From the NCBI GenBank assembly GCA_021780495.1, contig JAJXYO010000010.1, positions 1 to 36,867 of the forward strand: 36,867 nucleotides of DNA, given 5' to 3'. Shown piece by piece: positions 1-8,290 of this stretch. The position numbers and the translations under genes were made by a program. The notes under the pieces were generated by a model. The model did no database searches. It saw only the letters and a list, made by a program, of their open reading frames with translations, and was not told the origin of the DNA. The DNA is from Deltaproteobacteria bacterium. GTDB lineage: Bacteria > Desulfobacterota > Desulfuromonadia > Geobacterales > Pseudopelobacteraceae. The stretch's first letter is position 1. Every line of letters begins with the position of its first letter.

Positions 1-995
1 AACAACCTAGCGGCAATACTTGCTCTGAATTCTTCGGAATAATGAGTCATAATCTTCCCCTTTCTGACGCCCCGAGATTAACACAAAATTTCGGAAGGGA
101 AGCGACAACTATCCTGACACAGGGGGACGGGAACGATCCAAAATTTATTTTCCATTTATTGAAGAAGTTCGATCTGAAGCGCTTCGCAACCGGAACCGGT
201 GTGCCAACACTCAATCGAAACTTTGTTCATGATGAACTCGTCAATGTCCCTCCCCTCCCCGAACAGCAGCGCATTGTCAGCATACTCGATGAGGCTTTTG
301 CCAGCATCGCCATCGCCAAAGCTAACGCCGAAAAGAACCTCCAAAACGCCCGTGCCCTCTTTGAAAGCCACCTGCAATCCGTTTTTACTCAGCATGGAGA
401 GGGGTGGGTGGAGAAGAAGTTGAAAGATGTTTGTGAAAAGATTACTGATGGCACTCACCAGACACCAAGCTACTTTGATGAAGGGGTTCTTTTTTTATCA
501 TCAAGAAACGTGACTAGCGGTAAAATCAATTGGGGCAAAATTAAATATATTGATACCAAACAACATCTTGAAATGCATAAGAGAGTAGCACCCCGCATAA
601 ATGATATTCTGTTGGCAAAGAATGGCACAACTGGTGTTGCTGCAATCGTCGACAGAGATGTTGTCTTTGATATTTACGTCAGCCTTGCCTTGTTAAGAGC
701 TCTCGACGTGATACTACCTTCTTTTCTCCTGTATTTTATCAATTCTCCAGTTGCAAAGGAGCAATTTAACAAAAGGCTGAAGGGCTCTGGAGTGCCGAAT
801 CTTCATTTGCAGGAAATTCGAGAAGTAATGGTTTCATTCCCCAAATCATTGGCCAAGCAAAAAACTGTAGTTTCAAAACTTGACGCTCTCTCTGCCGAAA
901 CCCAACGTCTCGAAGCAATCTACCAGCAAAAACTCGCCGCACTGGATGCACTGAAAAAATCGCTACTGGATCAGGCCTTCACCGGTGCATTATAG
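1..995 (+). CDS. hsdS: Type I R-M specificity subunit HsdS, 5' partial, possibly disrupted
   Basis: HsdS chooses the DNA target of a type I restriction-modification complex through two target recognition domains (TRDs) separated by helical spacers. Counting from the ATG at 42, residues 71-79 carry the spacer motif PLPEQQRIV, TRD2 spans about 122-270 (it includes the DGTHQTP stretch), and a distal helical region ends in LLDQAFTGAL. The frame is open to the window edge, so most of TRD1 lies outside. Bases 1-39 read in a different frame encode NNLAAILALNSSE, which fits the end of a TRD1 better than the in-frame sequence. That frame hits a stop at 40, and HsdS-like sequence (DPKFIF) resumes at 135. 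The gene may therefore hold an insertion of about 95 bases. hsdM is expected upstream. The family call is secure; intactness is uncertain. Confidence 0.85.
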   Translation, partial: QPSGNTCSEFFGIMSHNLPLSDAPRLTQNFGREATTILTQGDGNDPKFIFHLLKKFDLKRFATGTGVPTLNRNFVHDELVNVPPLPEQQRIVSILDEAFASIAIAKANAEKNLQNARALFESHLQSVFTQHGEGWVEKKLKDVCEKITDGTHQTPSYFDEGVLFLSSRNVTSGKINWGKIKYIDTKQHLEMHKRVAPRINDILLAKNGTTGVAAIVDRDVVFDIYVSLALLRALDVILPSFLLYFINSPVAKEQFNKRLKGSGVPNLHLQEIREVMVSFPKSLAKQKTVVSKLDALSAETQRLEAIYQQKLAALDALKKSLLDQAFTGAL

Positions 996-1003
996 TAATA
1001 TCC

Positions 1004-1031
1004 TTGCAGAAAAACATTACACCGATATAAT
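1004..1031 (+). promoter_or_regulatory. Sigma70-type promoter for the XRE-ImmA gene
   Basis: TTGCAG at 1004-1009 and a perfect TATAAT at 1026-1031 are separated by 16 bases. The -10 box ends only nine bases before the ATG at 1041, so the transcript would begin at or just before the start codon. No ribosome binding site is visible. Confidence 0.6.
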
Positions 1032-1040
1032 GGCGAAATT

Positions 1041-2186
1041 ATGGAACGTATAGAGTCGATAAATCCGGAACGGATTGCGTGGTGTTGTGCCGATTACGGC
1101 ATCACACCGGATGAACTTGCGTCCGAACTCGGCATCGCCGCGACCAGTATTGAGCGTGTCCTGGCCGGTGACGGCGGCATTACGTTCAACCAGTTGCGCA
1201 AGATTGCCGAACATTTTGGCCGGGGCGTCCTGTTTTTTCTGGAGTCCGGGCCGGTCGATGCAGCACAGGTTCATACACCGCAATTTCGTACCCTTGCCAA
1301 CCAGAAACCTGAATTAGCACCCAGCCTGAAAAAACTGATCGAACGGGTCGAAAAACAGCGTGCTGTGTACCTGAGTCTTCGTGAAGACCTGGATGAAGCG
1401 GAACGGTTGCAGTTCACCCCGCCCGAATTTGCTCGTAAAAATTCGCACGAGGCGGCCCGTATTGTACGTACATGGTTGGGGCTGGCCGAGGAAAACAGCT
1501 TTAATTCTTACCGCGAAGCGGTTGAAGCGCGAGGCGTGCTGGTATTCCGCAGTAATGGCTACAATGGGAAATGGCAGATTCCCAAGCAGAATCCGATCCT
1601 CGGTTTTGCCCTGTATGATTCCGGCTGCCCGGTCATTGTCATCAAAAAGCAGTCCTCCGATACTCAGCAATCGTTCACGCTTATGCACGAACTGGCACAC
1701 CTGCTGCTTCATAAAACCAGCTCCATTGATGATGACCACGATTTTCAGTCTCATCAGGGCCACGAACAAGATGCCAACGCGTTTGCCGGCCATCTGCTGG
1801 TGCCGGATGATTTTCTGGCGGTCATTCGCGATGCGGGCCGCCCTCATGAGGCATCCAGGTATGATGAGTGGCTTGCACCGCAACGGAAATCGTGGGGGGT
1901 GAGTGCGGAAGTAATTTTGCGCCGCTTGCTGGATGCCGGCCGTCTGACGCAAAGCCAGTACAATGCCTATCGCCAGTGGCGGGCGAAACTGCCTGTTCTG
2001 GATACCGAGGGAACCCGGCAGTACCGTTATCGTGAACCCAAGCATTTGTTTGGCGACACATTTGTTCGGACGGTACTTGATGCGCTTAATGCCCGTCATA
2101 TCACACTCGCCAAGGCGAGTACGTATCTTGACAGCCTGAAGATTAAAGACCTGCATCAATTGGAGCATCATTATGCCGGTCTTTGA
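1041..2186 (+). CDS. XRE-family regulator fused to ImmA/IrrE-type metallopeptidase domain
   Basis: The 381-residue protein has an N-terminal helix-turn-helix (about residues 6-65) and a COG2856 (ImmA/IrrE) zinc-peptidase-like domain. The zinc motif HELAH is at residues 216-220 (LMHELAHLLLHK), followed by EQDANAFAGHLLVP, which usually supplies the third ligand region. Known proteins of this architecture act as regulators or antitoxins, and some cleave a partner repressor. It overlaps the following DUF4411 gene by 14 bases, so the two are probably translationally coupled as antitoxin and toxin. The helix-turn-helix begins almost at the first residue, which supports the ATG at 1041 despite the lack of a ribosome binding site. 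It sits between hsdS and hsdR of one R-M cassette. A role in controlling the pair is inferred. Confidence 0.85.
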   Translation: MERIESINPERIAWCCADYGITPDELASELGIAATSIERVLAGDGGITFNQLRKIAEHFGRGVLFFLESGPVDAAQVHTPQFRTLANQKPELAPSLKKLIERVEKQRAVYLSLREDLDEAERLQFTPPEFARKNSHEAARIVRTWLGLAEENSFNSYREAVEARGVLVFRSNGYNGKWQIPKQNPILGFALYDSGCPVIVIKKQSSDTQQSFTLMHELAHLLLHKTSSIDDDHDFQSHQGHEQDANAFAGHLLVPDDFLAVIRDAGRPHEASRYDEWLAPQRKSWGVSAEVILRRLLDAGRLTQSQYNAYRQWRAKLPVLDTEGTRQYRYREPKHLFGDTFVRTVLDALNARHITLAKASTYLDSLKIKDLHQLEHHYAGL

Positions 2187-2655
2187 TGCTTCCTCCATGA
2201 TCTACGCATGGGATAACTACCCGATCCGTCAGTTTCCGGGTTTGTGGGAGTGGATGTCAACGGAGATTAAGGCGAAAAGGCTGGCAATGCCGAGTGTGGC
2301 ATTTGAAGAAGTTGAAAACAAAACGCCTGAATGCGCCGTTTGGCTCAAGGATAATGGTATTGAGCAGGTTGAAATCAATAATGCGGTTCTGAACGAAGCC
2401 ATGCGTATCAAAAAACTGGTTGGTATTGTTGATGATAAATATCATTCCAAGGGCGTCGGAGAAAATGATTTACTCATCATTGCAGTTGCGAGAATACACA
2501 GAGCTGAACTGATATCAGACGAAGAGCGCCAGGCTATTCATCCCAAAGAACCTACCAAGAGAAAGATCCCGGCAGTTTGTTCCCTGAAAGATGTTGCCGT
2601 TCCCTGCATCAATTTCCTCGATTTTATCAAGCGTTCCGACGCAATCTTTCGTTAA
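2173..2655 (+). CDS. DUF4411 family PIN-like protein, probable toxin
   Basis: The protein has 160 residues. Its N-terminus, MPVFDASSMIYAWDNYP, has the early acidic residue (D5) and hydrophobic strand of PIN-domain nucleases. The C-terminal half holds VGENDLLIIAVARI, resembling the conserved acidic patch before the last PIN helices. Proteins of this kind are annotated as DUF4411 and commonly follow an XRE-ImmA/IrrE gene, as here with a 14-base overlap. If it is a PIN nuclease it would cut RNA, but no substrate can be deduced. It ends 12 bases before hsdR, so it is probably in one transcript with it. The family call is fairly sure; the toxin role is inferred from context. Confidence 0.7.
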   Translation: MPVFDASSMIYAWDNYPIRQFPGLWEWMSTEIKAKRLAMPSVAFEEVENKTPECAVWLKDNGIEQVEINNAVLNEAMRIKKLVGIVDDKYHSKGVGENDLLIIAVARIHRAELISDEERQAIHPKEPTKRKIPAVCSLKDVAVPCINFLDFIKRSDAIFR

Positions 2656-2667
2656 CAGCGGTCACCT

Positions 2668-5097
2668 ATGAACGAAGCTGAAACCCGAGCCGAACATATC
2701 GATCCCGCTCTGAAAGCCGCCGGCTGGGGGGTGGTTGAAGGCAGCCGCATTCGACGTGAGGTGATTACTCCAGGCCGCATTCTGGGCAAGGGAATGCGTG
2801 GCGAACCGCAAATTGCTGACTATGTGCTGAGCTATCGCGGCCACAAGCTTGCAGTGATAGAGGCCAAGGCGTGGGACCGTCACTACACCGAAGGGGTGGC
2901 ACAGGCGAAAGTTTACGCGCAGAAACTGGCGGTGCGCTACTCCTACGCTACAAACGGTCAAAAAATTTACGGCATTGACATGGCAACCGGGAAGGAAGGG
3001 GATGTTGCTCACTATCCCGGCCCTGACGAATTATGGCGCCTGACTTTTGCCGAGGAAGATAGCTGGCGCGACCGTTTTTCCGCCGTACCGATTGCGGACA
3101 AGAGCGGCAGCTGGAAAATTCGTTTTTATCAGCAGATTGCGATGGAAAGGGTGCTGGAGCAGGTTGCCAACGGCACGGATCGTATCCTCCTGACGCTTGC
3201 AACCGGTACCGGCAAAACGTCCATCGCCTTCCAAATCGCGTGGAAGCTTTTTGAATCGCGCTGGAATCTGAGTCGCGAACCGTCACGCCGCCCACGTATC
3301 CTCTTCCTGGCTGACCGGGTCAATCTGGCCGATCAAGCCTACAACGATTTCACCTCATTCGCCGCATTCAAGGAAGATGCGCTGATACGAATCGATCCGG
3401 ACTCCATCCGCAAGAAAGGCAAGGTGCCAACGAACAGCAGCATTTTCTTCACCATCTTCCAGACCTTCATGAGCGGTCCGCCAAAAAACAAAAAGTCAAA
3501 AAGCACTAAGCCTGTCAAGACGAGTCCTTATTTCGGCGATTACCCGCCCGACTTCTTCGACTTCATCATCATCGACGAGTGCCATCGTGGCGGCGCCAAC
3601 GACGAAAGCACCTGGCGTGACATCATGACGTACTTCTCCCCTGCCGTTCAACTGGGACTTACCGCAACGCCAAAGCGTATCGACAACATTGATACCTACG
3701 ACTATTTCGGCGAACCGGTCTACATCTATTCGCTGAAAGAGGGTATTAACGACGGTTTCCTGACGCCGTTCAAGATCAAGCAGATCAGCACCACGCTGGA
3801 CGAATACGTTTACACGTCCGATGACCGCGTCATGGAAGGGGAGGTCGAATACAACAAGCTCTACCAGGAAGACGACTTCAACAGGATCATCGAGATCGAG
3901 GCGCGGGAGAAAAAGCGGGTCGCAATCTTCATGTCCCTGATAAACCAGCAGGAGAAGACGCTGGTGTTCTGTGCCGATCAGGATCACGCGCTGGCGGTGC
4001 GCAACCTGATCAACCAGATGAAGAGCAGCAATGAGCCGAATTACTGCGTACGAGTTACTGCCAACGATGGGGCCATCGGCAATCAATACCTGCGTGAGTT
4101 TCAAGACAACGAAAAGACCATTCCGACCATTCTCACCACATCACAAAAGCTCTCCACCGGTGTGGATGCCCGTAACATCCGCAACATCGTACTGATGCGT
4201 CCGATTACCAGGATAATTGAATTCAAGCAGATCATCGGCCGCGGTACACGTCTTTTTGACGGCAAGGATTACTTCACCATCTACGACTTTGTGAAAGCGT
4301 ACCTTCACTGTATCGATCCGGAATGGGACGGTGAGCCTATTGAGCCGGAAGAGTGCTCGAAATGTGGCTGTTATCCCTGCCAATGCGAAAAACGACCACC
4401 GAAACCGTGCACGGTCTGCGGAGAACAGCCTTGTGTTTGTGAAAAGATACCACCGGTACCGTGCCCGACCTGCGGACAACTCCCGTGCAAATGCAACAAG
4501 AAGGTTAAGGTTAAGATCAGGCTCGCCGACGGCAAAGAGCGCACTATTCAGCACATGATTATGACAAGCTTCTGGCACCCTGACGGCACCCCCATGTCGG
4601 CACAACAGTTCATGGAAGCGCTCTACGGCAAGCTGCCGGAGTTTTTCAAGGACGAAAAAGAGTTGCGCGCCCTCTGGAGTCGCCCGGATACACGCAGGAA
4701 ACTGCTGGCAGGGCTTGCCGAAAAAGGGTTCGATAAAGACCATCTTGTCGAGATGCAGAAGATCATTGATGCGGAGGAGAGCGATCTGTTTGACGTGCTG
4801 GCTCACGTAGCGTATGCTCTGCCGCCGCTTACCCGGGAAGAGCGGGCAGCAAAGGCCAGGGTGCTTTTAACTCAGCATTTCACCACCAAGCAGCAAGTGT
4901 TCCTTGGCTTCGTACTTTCCCATTATGTTACTATCGGTGTAGAAGAACTTGATCAGGCCAAACTGACTCCGCTGCTGAAACTGAAATATCACGACTCACT
5001 ATCCGACGCGGTGGCTGACCTGGGCAAGCCGGAGGAGATAAGTCAGGTGTTTGCGGGTTTTCAGAAGTATTTGTATCAGAGATTAACTGAGGTGTGA
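2668..5097 (+). CDS. hsdR: Type I restriction subunit HsdR (first system)
   Basis: This is the motor and nuclease subunit of a type I R-M complex, 809 residues. The N-terminal nuclease core reads IADYVLSYRGHKLAVIEAK, matching D...ExK of the PD-(D/E)xK fold. Helicase motifs follow: Walker A ATGTGKT at 178-184, DECH at 303-306, TATP at 332-335 and QIIGRGTR from 521. The C-terminal part resembles the EcoEI R C-terminal domain. Between helicase and C-terminal domain, residues 563-611 hold three 18-residue cysteine repeats, which I do not recall as a standard HsdR feature. It is distinct in sequence from the HsdR at 24873-27659. No strong ribosome binding site precedes the ATG, and the spacing from the DUF4411 gene suggests read-through translation. 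Confidence 0.93.
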   Translation: MNEAETRAEHIDPALKAAGWGVVEGSRIRREVITPGRILGKGMRGEPQIADYVLSYRGHKLAVIEAKAWDRHYTEGVAQAKVYAQKLAVRYSYATNGQKIYGIDMATGKEGDVAHYPGPDELWRLTFAEEDSWRDRFSAVPIADKSGSWKIRFYQQIAMERVLEQVANGTDRILLTLATGTGKTSIAFQIAWKLFESRWNLSREPSRRPRILFLADRVNLADQAYNDFTSFAAFKEDALIRIDPDSIRKKGKVPTNSSIFFTIFQTFMSGPPKNKKSKSTKPVKTSPYFGDYPPDFFDFIIIDECHRGGANDESTWRDIMTYFSPAVQLGLTATPKRIDNIDTYDYFGEPVYIYSLKEGINDGFLTPFKIKQISTTLDEYVYTSDDRVMEGEVEYNKLYQEDDFNRIIEIEAREKKRVAIFMSLINQQEKTLVFCADQDHALAVRNLINQMKSSNEPNYCVRVTANDGAIGNQYLREFQDNEKTIPTILTTSQKLSTGVDARNIRNIVLMRPITRIIEFKQIIGRGTRLFDGKDYFTIYDFVKAYLHCIDPEWDGEPIEPEECSKCGCYPCQCEKRPPKPCTVCGEQPCVCEKIPPVPCPTCGQLPCKCNKKVKVKIRLADGKERTIQHMIMTSFWHPDGTPMSAQQFMEALYGKLPEFFKDEKELRALWSRPDTRRKLLAGLAEKGFDKDHLVEMQKIIDAEESDLFDVLAHVAYALPPLTREERAAKARVLLTQHFTTKQQVFLGFVLSHYVTIGVEELDQAKLTPLLKLKYHDSLSDAVADLGKPEEISQVFAGFQKYLYQRLTEV
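4354..4503 (+). repeat. Three tandem 54-bp units encoding CxxCxxxPCxC motifs inside hsdR
   Basis: The units start at 4354, 4408 and 4462 and encode CSKCGCYPCQCEK, CTVCGEQPCVCEK and CPTCGQLPCKCNK. The first two are followed by a proline-rich five-residue spacer. Each unit has four cysteines in the same positions, giving twelve in about 48 residues. The DNA copies have diverged while the cysteines have stayed, which suggests selection for metal binding. Confidence 0.85.
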
Positions 5098-5102
5098 TGG
5101 AA

Positions 5103-5141
5103 ATACCGTACGTTTCGCTTGATACGGCCTACATACGGTAT
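5103..5141. repeat. Inverted repeat between hsdR and the U32 gene
   Basis: ATACCGTA (5103-5110) and TACGGTAT (5134-5141) are exact reverse complements separated by 23 bases. They lie at the right edge of the R-M cassette, just before the U32 start. They could be an operator or a weak hairpin. There is no T-run, so a terminator is not supported. Confidence 0.4.
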
Positions 5142-5157
5142 ATTTGGATTTAACACT

Positions 5158-7587
5158 ATGCGAGATAAAATGCCCCTTCAAAAAAACAAACCCGAACTCC
5201 TGGCCCCGGCCGGGTCGCTGGAATCATTCTTTGCCGCCATGGAAAAGGGCGCCGATGCGGTCTACGCCGGTCTGCGGGAGTTCTCCGCCCGGGCCCGCGC
5301 CAAGAATCTGTCCCTGGCCCAGATGGAGCGGATGCTGGGGTATGCCCATGGCCTTGGTCGCAAGATCTACATCACCCTCAACACCCTGGTCAAGGAACAG
5401 GATTTGCCGCAACTGGTGGAGACCCTGGCGGCACTGGAAGTGATGCGGGTCGATGGCGTGATCGTGCAGGATCTGGCCGTGGCCCGGCTGGTCCGCAACC
5501 ACTTCCCCGCCATCCCCCTGCACGCCTCGACCCAGATGACGATCCACAATACAGCCGGGGTGCAGATGCTCCAGGAACTCGGTTTTCAGCGGGCGGTACT
5601 GGCCCGCGAGCTGGCCATCGACGAGATTGCCGCCATCGCCGCAGCCACCCCGGTGGAGATCGAGATCTTTGTCCACGGGGCGCTCTGCTTCTCCATCTCG
5701 GGCCAATGCTTCTTCTCCTCCTACCTGGGGGGCCACAGCGGCAATCGCGGGCGCTGCGCCCAGCCCTGCCGCCGGCTGTACGATCATCGCGGCAAGCAGG
5801 GACACTACTTTTCGACCAGCGACCTTTCGGCCATCGACCTGCTGCCCGAACTGCTCCGCGCCGGGGTGAAATCCCTCAAGATCGAAGGGCGCATGAAGTC
5901 GGCCGAATACGTGGCCAGTGTGGTGGAGGCCTACCGATTGGTGCTGGATGCCCCGGAGCGTTCCCGCGCAGAGGCCCTGGCGAAGGCCAAGGAGATCCTG
6001 AAATACTCCTTCGGGCGCACGCCGACCAAAGGCTTTCTGGCCTCCCAGCAGCCGGATGATATCGCCAACCCCTGGCAGAAGGGGGGCACCGGACGCTATA
6101 TCGGCCAGATCAAGGGCATCAAGGGCAAACGCCTGACCTTCGACAGCCGCGACGCCCTGAGTGTGGGCGACCGACTGCGGGCACAACCAAAAACCGACAT
6201 GGCCGGGCAGGCCTGGACAGTGCGCGAGATCTTCGTCAACAACAAGAAGAGCATGGAAGCCAGGGCCGGCAGCACCGTGGAGGTGGAGACCCCCTTCCGC
6301 TTCGAGATCGGCGACTCCATCTACAAGGTGTCATCCAAGGAGGCCTTTACCCTCAGCGAGAACGCCTGCCTGCGCAGACTGGATGCGGCTCAGGGAGGTA
6401 AGCTCCCCTGCCGGCTGCAGCTCGGATTAATCCCCTCCCCCTTCGACTCCGCTCAGGGTGCGGCCGGTGAGCGCAGCCGAGCCACGCTCATCATCAAGGC
6501 CTCCGTGGCCAACGCGCAGCACGAATTCAGCTACCCGCTGGGTGAGCTGGAGGCTTCCCGCAGCACCGACATGACGGGCGTACTCACCAGCCAGTTTGCA
6601 AAGACTGGCGACACCCCTTTCCAGCTGGAATCGCTGGAGGCCCCTGATTTCCCCCCGGTCCTGATTCCTTCGGGCGTCTTCAAAGAGCTGCGCCGCCAGT
6701 TCTACCGCTATCTGGATGAATCCGTGACGACCGCTGCCCGCGAACGGATCGCAGCGGCCCGTAGCCAGGCGCTCCGTGATGTGCACTCGTTTCAATCGGC
6801 AACCAACCGTCCCGCCAGCAGGGAGAGTCTGGCCGTGATCATGGATCTGCCCCGCGACTGGCGCTTCCCCCTGCAACAGGGCGCTGACATCACCATACTG
6901 CCGCTATCCAAAGCGGCCATCCATCAGCTGCCCTCGGCCGTACCCCGTATGCGCGGTATGGAACAGCAGGTGATCTGGCAACTGCCGTTCATGATCTTCG
7001 ACCGCGACATGCCGCAGTACCGCGAAGCGATCCGCCAGCTGTACGGGGCAGGATTCCGGCGCTTCGAGGCGGCCAACCTGTCGCATTTCGCCCTGTTGCG
7101 CGGGCTGGACGGGCTGCACATCTCCACCTGGCATCGCTGCTTTGCGCTCAACTCGCAGGCCCTGGCCGCCTGGCGCGAACTGGGCACCGAAACCGCCACA
7201 CTGTATATCGAGGATGACGCCGTCAACCTGGCGGCCCTGCTGGCTGCGGATGTCGCCATCGAACGACGGATTATCGTTTATGCGCCCCTACCGGTCATGA
7301 CCACCAAGATCCGCATCAAGGACGTTCACAGCAACATACCACTCCGGTCGGACCGGGGTGAGGCGTATACTGTCACGACCCGGGACGGCCTGCAGACGAT
7401 CTCGGCGGCAACCCCCGTTTCCCTGACAACCCGGCACAGCGAGTTGCGCAGCAGGGGTTGCGGCGCCTTTCTGATCGATCTGCGCCAGGCACCGCGGGAA
7501 TCGTGGTCGGAGATCATTGCCGCGTTCAAGAGCGGCCGGGAGATCTCCGGCACCACGGAATTCAACTACGCCGCGGAGTTGGTCTGA
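5158..7587 (+). CDS. U32 family protein of the RlhA type (peptidase U32 plus DUF3656)
   Basis: The U32 signature is clear: EIFVHGALCFSISGQCFF followed by GRCAQPC. Cysteines at 177, 184, 200 and 204 match the four that bind an iron-sulfur cluster in U32 proteins. The N-terminus, ELLAPAGSLESFFAAMEKGA, is typical. At 809 residues it matches the long form with the extra C-terminal domain. Characterised relatives (RlhA, TrhP) hydroxylate a 23S rRNA cytidine or tRNA uridine; the old protease label is doubtful. The rRNA role here is inferred. I chose ATG 5158, which has TTGGA ten bases upstream. ATG 5170 and TTG 5119 are alternatives. A palindromic repeat at 6442-6480 is read through in frame as PFDSAQGAAGERSR. 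The stop overlaps no gene, and the nuclease gene starts at the next base. Confidence 0.85.
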   Translation: MRDKMPLQKNKPELLAPAGSLESFFAAMEKGADAVYAGLREFSARARAKNLSLAQMERMLGYAHGLGRKIYITLNTLVKEQDLPQLVETLAALEVMRVDGVIVQDLAVARLVRNHFPAIPLHASTQMTIHNTAGVQMLQELGFQRAVLARELAIDEIAAIAAATPVEIEIFVHGALCFSISGQCFFSSYLGGHSGNRGRCAQPCRRLYDHRGKQGHYFSTSDLSAIDLLPELLRAGVKSLKIEGRMKSAEYVASVVEAYRLVLDAPERSRAEALAKAKEILKYSFGRTPTKGFLASQQPDDIANPWQKGGTGRYIGQIKGIKGKRLTFDSRDALSVGDRLRAQPKTDMAGQAWTVREIFVNNKKSMEARAGSTVEVETPFRFEIGDSIYKVSSKEAFTLSENACLRRLDAAQGGKLPCRLQLGLIPSPFDSAQGAAGERSRATLIIKASVANAQHEFSYPLGELEASRSTDMTGVLTSQFAKTGDTPFQLESLEAPDFPPVLIPSGVFKELRRQFYRYLDESVTTAARERIAAARSQALRDVHSFQSATNRPASRESLAVIMDLPRDWRFPLQQGADITILPLSKAAIHQLPSAVPRMRGMEQQVIWQLPFMIFDRDMPQYREAIRQLYGAGFRRFEAANLSHFALLRGLDGLHISTWHRCFALNSQALAAWRELGTETATLYIEDDAVNLAALLAADVAIERRIIVYAPLPVMTTKIRIKDVHSNIPLRSDRGEAYTVTTRDGLQTISAATPVSLTTRHSELRSRGCGAFLIDLRQAPRESWSEIIAAFKSGREISGTTEFNYAAELV
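6442..6480. repeat. REP-like palindrome inside the U32 coding sequence
   Basis: TTCGACTCCGCTCA (6442-6455) pairs imperfectly with TGAGCGCAGCCGAG (from 6468), leaving a loop of about 12 bases. Sequences of this type recur as dispersed palindromes in many bacterial genomes. Here it adds the in-frame peptide FDSAQGAAGERSRA between two conserved blocks of the U32 protein. Confidence 0.65.
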
Positions 7588-8115
7588 ATGAGACTTCTTC
7601 TGGTCACCTGGGCTCTGATTCTGCTGACCGTGGCCGACAGTTATGCGGCCCGAACCATCCAGGGCATCGTGCGGGCCGTCTACGATGGCGACACTATCCT
7701 GTTGGCTACGCGCGAGGAAAACCGCCTCAAGGTCCGCCTGTATGGCATCGATGCGCCTGAAACGGCCAAGCCCGACACACCGGGGCAGCCCTTTGGCACC
7801 ATCTCCAAGCGGACACTGATGTACAAGATCATGGGCCGACAGGTCTCGGCTGATATCGTTGATAAAGATCAGTACCAGCGGGCCGTTGCGGTTATTCGCT
7901 ATGCCGGGCGCGACATCAATCGCGAGATGGTGGCCGAGGGCATGGCCTGGGCCTACCGCCAGTACCTGCAGGGACCGTATGCATCCGAATACATAGACGC
8001 CGAAAACCATGCCCGTTCCCGGCGGGCCGGGCTCTGGCGCGATGCCAATCCCCAGCCGCCCTGGGAATTTCGAAAGCCGCAGCGGGGCGGTCGCCACTCC
8101 GGCTGGCAGCACTGA
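7588..8115 (+). CDS. Secreted thermonuclease (SNase) family protein
   Basis: The 175-residue protein has an N-terminal signal peptide (hydrophobic residues 3-15, cleavage likely near A20-A21) and an SNase fold. The fold is shown by YDGDTILL (D35), VRLYGIDAPE (R50, D55, E58) and R98, which correspond to calcium ligands and catalytic residues of staphylococcal nuclease. The NREMVAEGMAWAY helix and final AGLWRD block are also typical. It would degrade DNA or RNA outside the cytoplasm. The ATG directly follows the TGA of the U32 gene, so translation is probably coupled. The basic, proline-rich C-terminus (about the last 20 residues) is not part of the nuclease fold. Confidence 0.9.
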   Translation: MRLLLVTWALILLTVADSYAARTIQGIVRAVYDGDTILLATREENRLKVRLYGIDAPETAKPDTPGQPFGTISKRTLMYKIMGRQVSADIVDKDQYQRAVAVIRYAGRDINREMVAEGMAWAYRQYLQGPYASEYIDAENHARSRRAGLWRDANPQPPWEFRKPQRGGRHSGWQH

Positions 8116-8139
8116 GTAAACTGCGACACGCGACAATAT

Positions 8140-8168
8140 TTGCAAATCCTGGCAAGTCGGGGTATAAC
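8140..8168 (+). promoter_or_regulatory. Sigma70-type promoter of the gspCDEF operon
   Basis: TTGCAA (8140-8145) and TATAAC (8163-8168) are separated by 17 bases, about 120 bases before the gspC start. This is the best promoter match in the gap between the nuclease gene and gspC. Confidence 0.55.
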
Positions 8169-8290
8169 CAACCCACCGCATTCATTCTGCTCGGAAACGC
8201 CGGCACCCGAACCCCGGGAACGCAGGATACGTGCATAGACGAAGGTATTTTCCAACGTACCGATTAAACTGCAGGCTGATACAAGGTCCC

